Program-made: the position numbers and the translations under genes | In this document: positions 8,674 through 18,049 of the stretch, piece by piece | Layout of the letters: the number at the start of each line of letters is the position of its first letter | How positions within the stretch are numbered: position 1 is the first letter of the stretch | Origin: an uncultured Alistipes sp. | GTDB lineage: Bacteria > Bacteroidota > Bacteroidia > Bacteroidales > Rikenellaceae | Assembly: GCA_944323075.1 (NCBI GenBank) | Contig: CALURC010000016.1 | Span: forward strand, 647,446-711,445 | Reading direction: 5' to 3' | Length of the DNA: 64,000 nt | Notes under the pieces: generated by a model | Databases searched by the model: none | What the model was told of the DNA's origin: nothing | What the model saw: the letters and a program-made list of their open reading frames with translations, nothing else

Positions 8674-9342
8674 TTAAATACCTATCGTTTTCTCTTCAGA
8701 CGGCTTTGCGATCCCGACACTGAACAACTCTTTCGAAAAATATTTTCCGTAAGTTTCATCAATCAGCTGAATCCCCTTTTCCGTCGATATACCCCTGAAA
8801 AACAATATCGTAATATATTTGAACGCGTCGAGCATCGACACTTTTACCTCTTCATATACCGATGGTGTGGTAAAAACCGTACTGATCGATGACATCAATG
8901 CCACTACCGTGAAATCCAAATTCAGGCCCGGTTTAAAGATTCCTTCATCCACCGCCTGCTGTAAAGAAGCTTTCAGGCGTTCGCGTCCCCGAAGATGATT
9001 CTCCTCTTGAATCTTTTTATGGATAGCCGGATAGAAACGAGCCAGATCCTTCATGAAGTTCATATCGGTCTTCATCATTTCGTCCCAATCCTCCAACAAC
9101 AAAATAAAGGCCTCGATAATATCGTGTGCACCAGACACACGTTGTTGATGATGCGCATCCTTCGTCTCAAAAAAATGACGGGCACATGCTTCGATCAAGC
9201 TTTCTCGATCATTGAATTGCTCATAAATCGTACGCTTAGAAATACCCAACTCAGAGGCAATATCATCCATGCGCGTCGATTTCAATCCGTTATGAACAAA
9301 CAGAGCTGTCGTTTCTTCAATTATTCGGTCTCGCAACATCAT
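8674..9342 (-). CDS. TetR/AcrR family transcriptional regulator
   Basis: A 222-residue regulator with a typical N-terminal TetR helix-turn-helix (TRMDDIASELGISKRTIYEQF) and a variable ligand-binding C-terminus. The start at 9342 is preferred to an ATG at 9375 because that ATG sits upstream of the likely transcription start given by the -7 element at 9365-9372; 9339 is an equally good alternative. The gene stands alone between serB and the hemerythrin operon. No efflux or target gene is adjacent, so its ligand and regulon are not readable from context. Confidence 0.88.
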   Translation of the reverse strand: MMLRDRIIEETTALFVHNGLKSTRMDDIASELGISKRTIYEQFNDRESLIEACARHFFETKDAHHQQRVSGAHDIIEAFILLLEDWDEMMKTDMNFMKDLARFYPAIHKKIQEENHLRGRERLKASLQQAVDEGIFKPGLNLDFTVVALMSSISTVFTTPSVYEEVKVSMLDAFKYITILFFRGISTEKGIQLIDETYGKYFSKELFSVGIAKPSEEKTIGI

Positions 9343-9364
9343 AATTGTTTTTACTATTTCGCCG

Positions 9365-9372
9365 CAAAGATA
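9365..9372 (-). promoter_or_regulatory. -7 element of the tetR-type gene
   Basis: Reads TATCTTTG on the minus strand, 22 bases before the preferred ATG. The -33 region falls inside the long palindrome at 9379-9411, so that palindrome may also bind the regulator. Confidence 0.6.
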
Positions 9373-9378
9373 CATACA

Positions 9379-9411
9379 AAAACCCGAAAACTAAAAAAGT
9401 TTTCGGGTTTT
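9379..9411 (-). terminator. serB terminator overlapping the tetR promoter
   Basis: A perfect 14-base inverted repeat (9379-9392 with 9398-9411) around a 5-base loop, with a short T-run on the minus strand. It ends serB transcription. Because it covers the -33 region of the downstream tetR-type promoter it could double as an operator. Confidence 0.8.
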
Positions 9412-9468
9412 CTGCAATAAATCGACAATTTAATATCTACACCTTAATATAATCTGCATACCAAACTA

Positions 9469-10713
9469 TTACACAAAACGTTTGTCATCCAGATAAGAAT
9501 CCTTATACCCCAAGAAATACAGAATTCCATCCAGCCCTATCGTAGAAAGAGACTGACCGGCTGTCGCCTTAACTTTCGGTTTCGCATGGAAAGCTATTCC
9601 AAGTCCCGCCACGCTGAGCATAGGTAAATCGTTAGCCCCATCTCCGACGGCTATCGTCTGCTCGATATCGACATTTTCAACCTGCGAAATCAACCGTAAC
9701 AATTCTGCTTTTCTCTTCCCGTCCACAATATCTCCCACATAACGTCCGGTTAGTTTGCCATCGACAATTTCCAGTTCATTAGCATAAACATAGTCAAATC
9801 CATATTTGCGACGCATGTAATTACCGAAATAGGTAAACCCACCGGAGAGAATCGCCGTCTTGAATCCGAGCCGTTTGAGAATATGCATCAGACGATCCAA
9901 TCCTTCCGTATAGGGCAAATGGGCTGCAATATCCTCAAGTACAGACTCATCAAGGCCTTTCAACATAGCCACACGACGCGTAAAGCTCTCTTGAAAATCG
10001 ATCTCACCACGCATGGCACTCTCGGTAATGGCGCGGACCTGATCACCGACTCCTGCCCGTTCGGCCAACTCATCGATCACTTCTGTTTCAATCAGCGTCG
10101 AATCCATATCGAAACAGATCAACCTTCGAGAACGACGGAACATATTGTCCTCTTGGAAAGAAATATCCACCCCCATCTCTGTGGACAACTGCATAAAACG
10201 GGACTGCATTCCCTGGCGGTCATGAGGGTTTCCCCGGACAGAAAGTTCTATACAAGATTTAGGTGTACGTGCATCGACTTTCAAAGGTACCCGTCCGGTC
10301 AACCGCAAGATTGAATCGATATTCAAGCCTTGCTCTGCGACGACCCCTGTTACCGCTGCGATCTGCTGAGCTGTCAATTTTCGACCCAATACCGTAATAA
10401 TATATCGGTTCTTACCTTGCATGCTGACCCATTGTTCATACATTTCGGAAGAGATCGGTTTGAACCGTACCTGTATTCCGAGTTCATACGCCTTGAAAAG
10501 GAGGTCTTTCATAATATCTCCAGCACGCTCGGAATCGGTTTTAAACAAAATACCCATCGACAACGTCTGGTGTATATTAGCCTGTCCGATATCGAGAATC
10601 ATTGCATCATAGCGTGCCAATATCTCTGTCAACGAAGAGGTCAAACCGGGTTTGTCCTCCCCCGATATATTAATCTGTATAATCTCGACCTGTTGTTTAT
10701 TTTGTTCTGCCAT
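9469..10713 (-). CDS. serB: Phosphoserine phosphatase with N-terminal ACT domains
   Basis: A 414-residue enzyme that removes phosphate from phosphoserine, the last step of serine synthesis. Two ACT-like regulatory domains occupy about residues 8-165. The HAD phosphatase domain follows, with the nucleophile motif DMDST at 202-206, the SGG motif in AILSGGFTYF, and GDGANDLPML near the C-terminus. The ATG at 10713 is preferred over a GTG nine bases upstream. The gene starts 42 bases after the AraC gene on the same strand and ends in a strong terminator. The ACT domains suggest feedback by an amino acid, usually serine. Confidence 0.95.
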   Translation of the reverse strand: MAEQNKQQVEIIQINISGEDKPGLTSSLTEILARYDAMILDIGQANIHQTLSMGILFKTDSERAGDIMKDLLFKAYELGIQVRFKPISSEMYEQWVSMQGKNRYIITVLGRKLTAQQIAAVTGVVAEQGLNIDSILRLTGRVPLKVDARTPKSCIELSVRGNPHDRQGMQSRFMQLSTEMGVDISFQEDNMFRRSRRLICFDMDSTLIETEVIDELAERAGVGDQVRAITESAMRGEIDFQESFTRRVAMLKGLDESVLEDIAAHLPYTEGLDRLMHILKRLGFKTAILSGGFTYFGNYMRRKYGFDYVYANELEIVDGKLTGRYVGDIVDGKRKAELLRLISQVENVDIEQTIAVGDGANDLPMLSVAGLGIAFHAKPKVKATAGQSLSTIGLDGILYFLGYKDSYLDDKRFV

Positions 10714-10755
10714 ATTTCTCACTTAATTATTGCTTGCTGTTACCTATATATAAAA

Positions 10756-11697
10756 TTACTTTGACATTTTTTCTTCGGACTCATCCTGCTCCGTTTTTCC
10801 GTGTCGTCGGCTCTGATTACGATATTCGAGCGGCGTTTTGGAAGTCCGTCGTTTAAAAAACATGGAAAAATACTCCGGATTTTCATATTTGAGACTGTAC
10901 GAGATATCCTTAACCGGCCGAGTAGTAGTCGTCAACAACAATTTAGCTTCATTGAGTTTAAGCTCCTGCATATATTGGGCCGGAGAGGTACCGGTAAACT
11001 CCTTGAAAGCCTTGCGGAATCCGGAATAACTGGTATGCAGACGGTCGGCTACATCCTTAGCCGAAAGGTTCTCATAAACTCCTTCGCGCATAATGATTTT
11101 AGCCTTATTGATCTTCTGAATCGTATTTTCGTCGACGAAGTCACGTGTGCGATGTCGATAATACATCAGCCCCAACATATGCATCACGATGCCGGACAAC
11201 GCCTGCTGAAACCCCGACCGTTCTTCTCCGGCAATATCCAATGCTTTGATATACAAGTCGACAATACGTTCATTCAACCCGATGTTGAAAACAGGAGCCT
11301 GATTCAGGAAAAATCCCTCTTCTACGATACGATCGATCATCGACCCCTTGAAACCGATCCAATACTCTTTCCATCCGCTATTGGCAAAGGGACGATAGGT
11401 ATGCCACACTCCGGGGAAAAGAAAGAACATCTTACCTTCCGTAATCAGCTGCGACTCGCGCGAATCACCATAGGTAAAGATTCCTTCACCATCGGTGATA
11501 TACAGAAGCTGATACTCACTCAGAATCCGACCTTCGTCGACATTGAACGCATATCCTTGGGGGTGTCCGGCCGGCGGATACTCCTCTTTAGCCGAGATCT
11601 GCTGACTTCCCACACTGGTGACCACCAATCCCCACAGTTCATCCTCTTCCGTAGATATCAGATACTTGGATTCATTATTACAACGGACATCTGCCAT
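10756..11697 (-). CDS. AraC family transcriptional regulator with cupin sensor
   Basis: A 313-residue regulator. The N-terminal part (about 20-150) is an AraC-type cupin with the motif FFLFPGVWHTYRP, and the C-terminal part has two helix-turn-helix units, the first at LSAKDVADRLHTSYSGFRKAF and the second ending in the AraC signature around NPEYFSMFFKRRTSKTPLEYR. Regulators of this type usually respond to sugars. The neighbours (serB and a TPR-like orphan) give no target; the nearest glycosidase genes are about 8 kb away. Confidence 0.92.
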   Translation of the reverse strand: MADVRCNNESKYLISTEEDELWGLVVTSVGSQQISAKEEYPPAGHPQGYAFNVDEGRILSEYQLLYITDGEGIFTYGDSRESQLITEGKMFFLFPGVWHTYRPFANSGWKEYWIGFKGSMIDRIVEEGFFLNQAPVFNIGLNERIVDLYIKALDIAGEERSGFQQALSGIVMHMLGLMYYRHRTRDFVDENTIQKINKAKIIMREGVYENLSAKDVADRLHTSYSGFRKAFKEFTGTSPAQYMQELKLNEAKLLLTTTTRPVKDISYSLKYENPEYFSMFFKRRTSKTPLEYRNQSRRHGKTEQDESEEKMSK

Positions 11698-11725
11698 AAC
11701 TCTTCACTCGACTGATTTATGAACG

Positions 11726-11733
11726 CAAAATTA
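11726..11733 (-). promoter_or_regulatory. -7 element of the araC-type gene
   Basis: Reads TAATTTTG on the minus strand, fitting TAnnTTTG, 28 bases before the ATG. Confidence 0.5.
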
Positions 11734-11773
11734 TGATTTTTTCGCGATCATGTAGTCTTTATATAAAAAATCG

Positions 11774-11781
11774 TATCTTTG
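11774..11781 (+). promoter_or_regulatory. -7 element of the TPR-like gene
   Basis: TATCTTTG, 41 bases upstream of the ATG at 11823. It rules out an in-frame upstream ATG at 11733, which would lie ahead of the transcription start. Confidence 0.6.
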
Positions 11782-11822
11782 AGGCGGTTTTACATGCCGA
11801 TCTGAAGTTAACTCTACCCAAA

Positions 11823-12527
11823 ATGGCGAACACACCCTGTTTCCTTCCGACTGTCGGAAATGCTTATGTGATTAACTACCCGGAAGGTACCGATGCTGCG
11901 TATGACTTCGCAGCCATATTGGATCAATCACGCAACTGCGAACGACACGGCGACATCGAACGTGCCTGCAACCTGCGATATGACGCTGTAAAAAAGCTGG
12001 TTGACCTTATTCCGGACGAAGACGAGGTGCAACTGGACTGGGATGAAGAGGATAACCATCCCGTCTTGGAGCTGCTGAAGCGGTCGGCGATCGACCACTT
12101 TCTGGTGGGTGACTTCGAAATGGCCGCCGGACTGATGGAGATGTTACTCGATTTGGACCCCGAAGACCACCTCGAAGCTACAACTCCGCTGGCATTCAGC
12201 TATGTGGCTCTGGAGGAGTATGAGCTGTTCGGCGAAGTAATCAACGACATCAGCGACAAATATCCGGAGAAAGAGATTTTAAAGTTATGGAGCGAATTCC
12301 GTCAGACCGGGAAACTTCCTCAGGGAGAGCTGATCCACTTCAAAAAGAGTTTTCCGATATTCTATGCCGAATTTATCGCCAACCACCACGAAGTAACCCC
12401 AGAATACCTGACTGACATAGAAAGTGAGAAACCGACTCGTCAGACACTGGCCCGTGAATTGTGGTTACAGACCGAACATCTGTGGCACTTGTTTCCCGGT
12501 TTTATCGAAGCTCTGACGTCTCACTAA
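11823..12527 (+). CDS. TPR-like helical protein of unknown function
   Basis: A 234-residue acidic cytoplasmic protein without signal or membrane segment. Residues about 80-140 look like two helical repeats with alanine and leucine spacing of the tetratricopeptide type (DHFLVGDFEMAAGLMEMLLD, then LAFSYVALEEYELF). I recognise no enzyme motif. The gene has its own promoter, divergent from the AraC gene, and precedes the radical-SAM gene by about 115 bases. A protein-protein interaction role is inferred from the repeats only. Confidence 0.7.
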   Translation: MANTPCFLPTVGNAYVINYPEGTDAAYDFAAILDQSRNCERHGDIERACNLRYDAVKKLVDLIPDEDEVQLDWDEEDNHPVLELLKRSAIDHFLVGDFEMAAGLMEMLLDLDPEDHLEATTPLAFSYVALEEYELFGEVINDISDKYPEKEILKLWSEFRQTGKLPQGELIHFKKSFPIFYAEFIANHHEVTPEYLTDIESEKPTRQTLARELWLQTEHLWHLFPGFIEALTSH

Positions 12528-12642
12528 AATCAATAAGGGAAGAAGACCTTGTCGTATGTACCTTTACTACGACACATCGCTTTGTCCTCTTTCCAATACA
12601 CTCCGGTAACACCAGATCATACAGTTAATCTCATCATCGCTA

Positions 12643-13644
12643 ATGACCGATATCCTCGGCAAATCCAATACTATGCCCGCGACACGTTCAATATACCCAT
12701 GGGGAGACGGAAGAAGATACAACAGCTATTCCGGATACTTCCGCAGGCTTTTCGGAACCCGCATGCAAAAGCTGTCGGTCAATGCAGGTTTCACCTGTCC
12801 TAACCGGGATGGTTCGTTATCCACCGGAGGGTGCACCTTCTGCAATAACGATGCTTTTTCCCCCTCCTATTGCACGCCACAAAAAAGCATTCGCCAACAA
12901 CTCGAAGAGGGGATCGAATTTCATCAAAAGCGCTACCGCAGTGCAGAAAAATACCTTGCTTATTTTCAGTCGTATTCTAACACATACGCGCCGCTGGAAC
13001 GGCTGCAAGAGATTTTTTCGCAAGCCTTCGAACTGCCCCAAATTGCAGGAATCATCGTCGGCACACGTCCCGACTGTATCGACGAGCGCAAGCTTGACTA
13101 TTTTGCGATGCTGGCCGAACGCCATTACATTGTCATCGAATATGGTATAGAATCGTGCTACGACACGACCTTAACCTCAATCAACCGGGGGCACGATTTC
13201 GCGTGTGCCCGACGAGCATTGGAGCTGACTGCGGCACGAGGTATTCACACCGGAGCACATTTTATTCTTGGGTTACCAGGTGAAACGCAGCAAATGATGC
13301 TTGAACAAACGACTACGATCAACAATCTTCCCCTGAACACAGTTAAGTTTCACCAACTGCAGCTTTTCAAAAACACCCCGATGGCCGACGAATACACACG
13401 CCATCCGGAACATTTCCATTTTTTTGACAAAGAGGAGTATATCGACTTTTTCATCGACATTCTCGAACGATTACGTCCCGATCTGGTTGTCGAACGTTTT
13501 GCCGGAGAGGCTCCACCCCGATTCCACGCAGGCCCTTGTTGGGGTTTGATCCGCAACGAACAGCTCTGGAATCTGTTCGAAAAACGACTCGAAGAGCGAG
13601 ACACATGGCAAGGGCGCCTCTATCCCGCACCACTAAACATATAA
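12643..13644 (+). CDS. TIGR01212 family radical SAM protein (YhcC-like)
   Basis: A 333-residue protein with the family signature CPNRDGSLSTGGCTFCNND; Cys52, Cys64 and Cys67 are the likely 4Fe-4S ligands, with the C-x11-C-x2-C spacing that marks this group. WGDGRRYNSY at the start and GAHFILGLPGE in the middle are also typical. The family contains E. coli YhcC, whose substrate is not established. An alternative start at 12673 is in frame and fits the family length slightly better. Confidence 0.9.
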   Translation: MTDILGKSNTMPATRSIYPWGDGRRYNSYSGYFRRLFGTRMQKLSVNAGFTCPNRDGSLSTGGCTFCNNDAFSPSYCTPQKSIRQQLEEGIEFHQKRYRSAEKYLAYFQSYSNTYAPLERLQEIFSQAFELPQIAGIIVGTRPDCIDERKLDYFAMLAERHYIVIEYGIESCYDTTLTSINRGHDFACARRALELTAARGIHTGAHFILGLPGETQQMMLEQTTTINNLPLNTVKFHQLQLFKNTPMADEYTRHPEHFHFFDKEEYIDFFIDILERLRPDLVVERFAGEAPPRFHAGPCWGLIRNEQLWNLFEKRLEERDTWQGRLYPAPLNI

Positions 13645-13795
13645 AGGGGTAACATTCCATCTTACCAGGAGTGCTCCCAAAAATCTCATTTCTCCCATTG
13701 GGTCAAATGTTCTACAACTGTTCCTCATTTCGCAAGGAAAACTCGGAAATATAAATTTTATTTATAATATTTGTATAAAAATCCGGTTTATTCCT

Positions 13796-14689
13796 ATGAC
13801 GATCATCCAGCTCGAATATCTATTGGCTGTTGCTAATTACGGCAGTTTCTCGGCAGCGGCTGAAAAATGTTTCGTTACACAACCTTCATTGAGTATGCAA
13901 GTAAAAAATTTGGAGGAAGAACTCGGTCTCGTACTGCTCGACCGCACTCGGAAACCGGTCGTTCCGACCAATGCAGGAGAAGCCGTATTGAAACAGGCCC
14001 GTGAAACGGTCAAATCATTCGATGCGATTCGAGAAATCGTCGCTAATCTAAAAAATGATATTTCAGGTGTTCTGCGTTTGGGTGTCATTCCAACCATCGC
14101 ACCATACCTATTACACCGGCTTATCCCTAACTTCACAAAAAAATATCCGAAAGTTGACCTGCACATCCGAGAAATGATGAACCGGGACATCATCCGTGCC
14201 CTCAGACACGACATGCTCGATGCAGCTATTATGACCGGAGGAACTATCCCCGATGATATCCAGGAAGAGGAGTTGTTCAACGATCGTTTCTACGTTTACG
14301 TATCCCCCGATCATCCGCTTTCTCAACGACACAATATCCGTATCGAAGAGATCGACCCCCGACGTTTGCTCTTACTCTCGGAAGGTAATTGTTTAAGGGA
14401 TCAAGTTCTTGAACTGTGTATGCTCCGCAAAGAGACAATCCGTCAGTATACCTTTGATTGTAATTCGATCGAAACGCTCATGCGCATTGTGGACAATACG
14501 CCCAATTCATTGACGGTCGTTCCGGAAATGGTCTCGAATTTCATCGACGACCCCCACCGGTCTCAACTCAAAATATTGGCCAAAGGAGCGGTCTCACGGA
14601 AAATATCGATCGCCGTACGCAGAACTTATGCGAAACAATCTCTGATTACGGCACTAAAAGAATCTATCCTCTCCGTCACCAATAAATAA
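13796..14689 (+). CDS. oxyR: OxyR, peroxide-sensing LysR-type regulator
   Basis: A 297-residue LysR-type regulator: winged helix at residues 1-60 (SFSAAAEKCFVTQPSLSMQV) and a substrate-binding-like domain from about 90. Two cysteines, Cys199 and Cys208 in the segment EGNCLRDQVLELC, sit at the same residue numbers as the redox pair of E. coli OxyR, which forms a disulfide on contact with hydrogen peroxide. This supports OxyR rather than a general LysR protein. No peroxidase gene is adjacent, so its targets lie outside. No clear TAnnTTTG element was found in the 150 bases upstream. Confidence 0.93.
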   Translation: MTIIQLEYLLAVANYGSFSAAAEKCFVTQPSLSMQVKNLEEELGLVLLDRTRKPVVPTNAGEAVLKQARETVKSFDAIREIVANLKNDISGVLRLGVIPTIAPYLLHRLIPNFTKKYPKVDLHIREMMNRDIIRALRHDMLDAAIMTGGTIPDDIQEEELFNDRFYVYVSPDHPLSQRHNIRIEEIDPRRLLLLSEGNCLRDQVLELCMLRKETIRQYTFDCNSIETLMRIVDNTPNSLTVVPEMVSNFIDDPHRSQLKILAKGAVSRKISIAVRRTYAKQSLITALKESILSVTNK

Positions 14690-14800
14690 CCGGATTTTGC
14701 AGGATATTTGCTATCCTCTCACAAAACGTACGTTACGGGATGAAAAGGTCACAAAAGAGGAGCTTTTTCAATCGAAAATTTTGGTTTAGTAACTTTTTAC

Positions 14801-14808
14801 TATCTTTA
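14801..14808 (+). promoter_or_regulatory. -7 element of the rsfS-ftsH-cdsA-psd run
   Basis: TATCTTTA, close to TAnnTTTG, 24 bases before the rsfS ATG. It places the transcription start near 14815 and excludes an in-frame TTG start at 14814. Confidence 0.5.
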
Positions 14809-14831
14809 CCCCTTTGAATAAAGACAAAAAA

Positions 14832-15182
14832 ATGGATAAGTTAATCAACACAATCGTAGAAGCCATACAAGACAAAAAAGGCAAAAACATTATATCTCTG
14901 GATTTGAGCGGATTCGACGGAACGATCTGCTCGGCATTTGTTATCTGCAACGCCGATTCGACCACGCAAGTCGAAGCCATCGCACACGGCATTGAGGAGA
15001 AAACGGAAGAAGTTCTCGGAGAAAAACCGATAAGAATCGAAGGCCTGACCAACAGTGTTTGGGTAGCGATGGATTACGGGGAAATAATCGTACATATTTT
15101 CCAAACCGAACTACGCGATTTTTATAAGCTCGAACAACTCAGAGCCGACGCACCGATGACTCGTTACGAATCGGAATCCTAA
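14832..15182 (+). CDS. rsfS: Ribosomal silencing factor RsfS
   Basis: A 116-residue protein of the Iojap/RsfS family, which binds ribosomal protein L14 and blocks joining of the ribosomal subunits in starvation. The family core is clear: FVICNADSTTQVEAIAHGIE, then GLTNSVWVAMDYGEIIVHIF and the end FYKLEQLRADAP. It precedes ftsH by 42 bases, a common Bacteroidota order. Confidence 0.94.
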   Translation: MDKLINTIVEAIQDKKGKNIISLDLSGFDGTICSAFVICNADSTTQVEAIAHGIEEKTEEVLGEKPIRIEGLTNSVWVAMDYGEIIVHIFQTELRDFYKLEQLRADAPMTRYESES

Positions 15183-15224
15183 AAGATGTTCGTGCCTGTA
15201 CGATAAAACTCTAAAAAACGAAAC

Positions 15225-17195
15225 ATGAAAATCAATCAAAACAATAAAATATCGCCATCCGGGAATAAGATGCCCCGCTTCAACATCTATTGGATTTGGA
15301 TGGCACTTGCCGTAGCTATTCTGGCGTGGGGAATTTTAGGAAACGAAAATGTCACGCACAGTACGAACTGGAATTCGGTCAAGACCATGGTCGAACAAGG
15401 TGACGTGCAGAAAATCATCATCTACGACAAAGAGATTGCCGAAGTCTTCTTAAAAAAAGAGAAAGTGGCCGACTACTCTTCAAAACGAGAATTTCAAGGC
15501 ATCTCCGAACAAGGACCGCAATTCGCCTTCAATGTCGGCTCGTTAGACCGTTTCCTTGATGAGGTCGACCAGGTACAGAAAGAGGACGGACAAGATGTTG
15601 TCATTGAATTCCGAAAAAGTAATAGCCTCTGGCGCGATGCCTTTTCGTTATTATTCCCGATTCTGATCTTTTTCGGCATCTGGTGGTTTTTGTGGCGAGG
15701 CATGTCACGCGGGAACAATGGAGGTGCCGGAGGCGGTATCTTCAATGTCGGAAAAGCGAAAGCACAAATGTTCGACAAAGATTCCAAAGTAAAAATCACC
15801 TTTAAAGATGTAGCCGGATTGGAAGAAGCCAAGGTCGAAATCATGGAGATCGTCGACTTCCTGAAAAATCCGAACAAATACAGCGACTTAGGAGGTAAAA
15901 TTCCGAAAGGAGCCCTGTTGGTAGGTCCTCCGGGTACAGGTAAAACGCTATTAGCCAAAGCAGTTGCAGGAGAAGCCAATGTTCCGTTCTTCTCGATCAG
16001 CGGATCGGATTTCGTCGAAATGTTCGTCGGCGTCGGAGCATCGCGCGTGCGTGACCTGTTCCGCCAAGCCAAGGAGAAAGCCCCGTGCATCGTCTTCATC
16101 GACGAAATCGACGCCATCGGACGGGCCCGAAGCAAAAACATCGGTTACTCGTCGAACGATGAACGCGAAAACACCTTAAACCAGCTGCTGACAGAAATGG
16201 ACGGATTCGGGACGAACGCAGGAGTCATTGTCCTGGCTGCAACCAACCGGGCGGATATTCTGGATAAAGCATTGCTGCGCGCCGGCCGATTCGACCGCCA
16301 AATCAATGTCGAACTGCCCGATCTCAAAGAACGTCGCGAAATCTTCGATGTGCATCTCAAGAATTTAAAACTCGATCCGCACATCGACCGTGATTTTCTG
16401 GCCCGCCAAACTCCGGGATTCTCCGGAGCCGACATCGCTAATGTCTGCAACGAAGCGGCGCTGATCGCTGCCCGGAACAACAAGACTCAAGTGGAGAAAG
16501 ATGATTTTCTGAGTGCCATCGATCGTATTATCGGCGGTCTGGAACGTAAAAACAAAATCATTACGCCAACTGAGAAACGAACCATCGCTTATCATGAGGC
16601 AGGACATGCCACGGTAAGCTGGATGCTCGAACACGCCAATCCGTTGATTAAAGTAACAATCATTCCTCGTGGCAAGGCCCTCGGTGCTGCATGGTATCTT
16701 CCCGAAGAGCGACAAATCACCACGAAAGAGCAAATTCTCGACGAATTAGCTGCCATACTCGGAGGGCGTGCTTCCGAATTACTTCATTTTGGGAAAGTTT
16801 CAACCGGTGCCTTGAACGATCTGGAGCGGGTAACCAAACAAGCTTATGCCATGGTAGCCTATTATGGGATGAGCGACGAAGTGGGAAACTTGAGCTTCTA
16901 TGACTCCACCGGACAGAGCGACATGGCTTTATCAAAACCGTACAGCGAAAAGACGGCACAGGAGATCGACCTTGAGGTCAAAAAGATCGTTGACAGCGCA
17001 TTCCAAAGAGCTATCGATACATTGAAAGAACATCAGGCCGGTATGATTCAACTGGCCGAACTGCTCCTCGAACGGGAAGTCATCTTCTCCGAAGACCTCG
17101 AAAAAATCTTCGGCAAACGTAAAGGAGAAGTCCGCCGAGATGACATAATCGCCCAAGAAACCAAAACGGAAAGTAGTGAATCGGCTGCTGAATAA
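15225..17195 (+). CDS. ftsH: ATP-dependent zinc metalloprotease FtsH
   Basis: A 656-residue membrane AAA+ protease that degrades misfolded and short-lived membrane proteins. Two membrane segments lie at about residues 21-39 and 138-157 with a periplasmic loop between. The AAA domain has Walker A GPPGTGKT at 234-241, Walker B FIDEID near 291-296 and the second region of homology around [19 protein letters not shown]. The zinc site HEAGH is at 457-461. The stop overlaps the GTG start of cdsA by 20 bases. Confidence 0.97.
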   Translation: MKINQNNKISPSGNKMPRFNIYWIWMALAVAILAWGILGNENVTHSTNWNSVKTMVEQGDVQKIIIYDKEIAEVFLKKEKVADYSSKREFQGISEQGPQFAFNVGSLDRFLDEVDQVQKEDGQDVVIEFRKSNSLWRDAFSLLFPILIFFGIWWFLWRGMSRGNNGGAGGGIFNVGKAKAQMFDKDSKVKITFKDVAGLEEAKVEIMEIVDFLKNPNKYSDLGGKIPKGALLVGPPGTGKTLLAKAVAGEANVPFFSISGSDFVEMFVGVGASRVRDLFRQAKEKAPCIVFIDEIDAIGRARSKNIGYSSNDERENTLNQLLTEMDGFGTNAGVIVLAATNRADILDKALLRAGRFDRQINVELPDLKERREIFDVHLKNLKLDPHIDRDFLARQTPGFSGADIANVCNEAALIAARNNKTQVEKDDFLSAIDRIIGGLERKNKIITPTEKRTIAYHEAGHATVSWMLEHANPLIKVTIIPRGKALGAAWYLPEERQITTKEQILDELAAILGGRASELLHFGKVSTGALNDLERVTKQAYAMVAYYGMSDEVGNLSFYDSTGQSDMALSKPYSEKTAQEIDLEVKKIVDSAFQRAIDTLKEHQAGMIQLAELLLEREVIFSEDLEKIFGKRKGEVRRDDIIAQETKTESSESAAE

Positions 17196-18024
17196 AACAT
17201 TATATATCAGAACCCTCAGTGGTGCAGGGCTACTGATCGTCGTTCTAGGGACTGTTCTCTGGTCTCCATATTCGATGTTGGCGTTGATGCTGTTACTGAC
17301 AATCGGGTCAATGAATGAATTTTACCGAATCGCCCGGTTAAAACAGGTAACTCCGCTACGACTCTATCCGATAATAATTGGAGCCGGAATCGTTATCACT
17401 TCATTCTTCGTTGCGACAGGGGCCGCATCTCCCCGTGTCTTCGCATGGGCCCTTCCCGCCGTTTTTGCTCTGTTTATCGTCGGTCTCTACGACAAAAACG
17501 ATACACACGTAGAAAATATCGTCTGGGAAATAGGAGGAATCGTCTACATCGCCGTTCCTATGGCGTTGTTGACAGCCCTGCCTTTAAACGGAGTATATGG
17601 AACAATCATATATACGCCGTCGATCCTTCTCAGTATTCTATTCATCGTATGGGCCAACGACGTAGGCGCCTATCTGACCGGAGTGGCATTCGGCCGTCGA
17701 AAACTGTTCGAACGTATCTCTCCGAACAAATCATGGGAAGGCTTTTTCGGAGGTGTCGCATGTGCCATTCTTGTCGGTGGAATATGCGGTTATGCTTTAG
17801 CCCCCAGTCCGAACTCTATCCTCATCTGGGGTGGAGCTGGAGCCGTTATCGCTATCAGCGGAGTCTTTGGCGACCTGATCGAATCCATGCTCAAACGTTC
17901 GGTCGGAATCAAAGATTCAGGAAACATTCTTCCGGGACACGGAGGCTTTCTCGACCGATTTGATGCCCTAATTTTGGCAGCCCCCTTTGTTTACACCTAT
18001 TTTACTGTTATATTTACGTGTTGA
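17176..18024 (+). CDS. cdsA: Phosphatidate cytidylyltransferase
   Basis: A 282-residue integral membrane enzyme making CDP-diacylglycerol from phosphatidate and CTP, the branch point of phospholipid synthesis. About seven to eight hydrophobic segments are visible, and the CDP-DAG synthase signature is at the C-terminus (SVGIKDSGNILPGHGGFLDR). The start is a GTG inside the end of ftsH, in another frame; the first in-frame ATG is too far downstream. It is followed after 25 bases by psd, which uses the product line leading to phosphatidylethanolamine. Confidence 0.94.
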   Translation: MNRLLNKTLYIRTLSGAGLLIVVLGTVLWSPYSMLALMLLLTIGSMNEFYRIARLKQVTPLRLYPIIIGAGIVITSFFVATGAASPRVFAWALPAVFALFIVGLYDKNDTHVENIVWEIGGIVYIAVPMALLTALPLNGVYGTIIYTPSILLSILFIVWANDVGAYLTGVAFGRRKLFERISPNKSWEGFFGGVACAILVGGICGYALAPSPNSILIWGGAGAVIAISGVFGDLIESMLKRSVGIKDSGNILPGHGGFLDRFDALILAAPFVYTYFTVIFTC

Positions 18025-18049
18025 AAAACGAAAAACAATCCGAACTGTA

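Noticed and set aside
10801-11715. 304-codon plus-strand frame opposite the AraC gene
   Set aside because: The AraC reading has clear domains and a promoter; the opposite frame does not.
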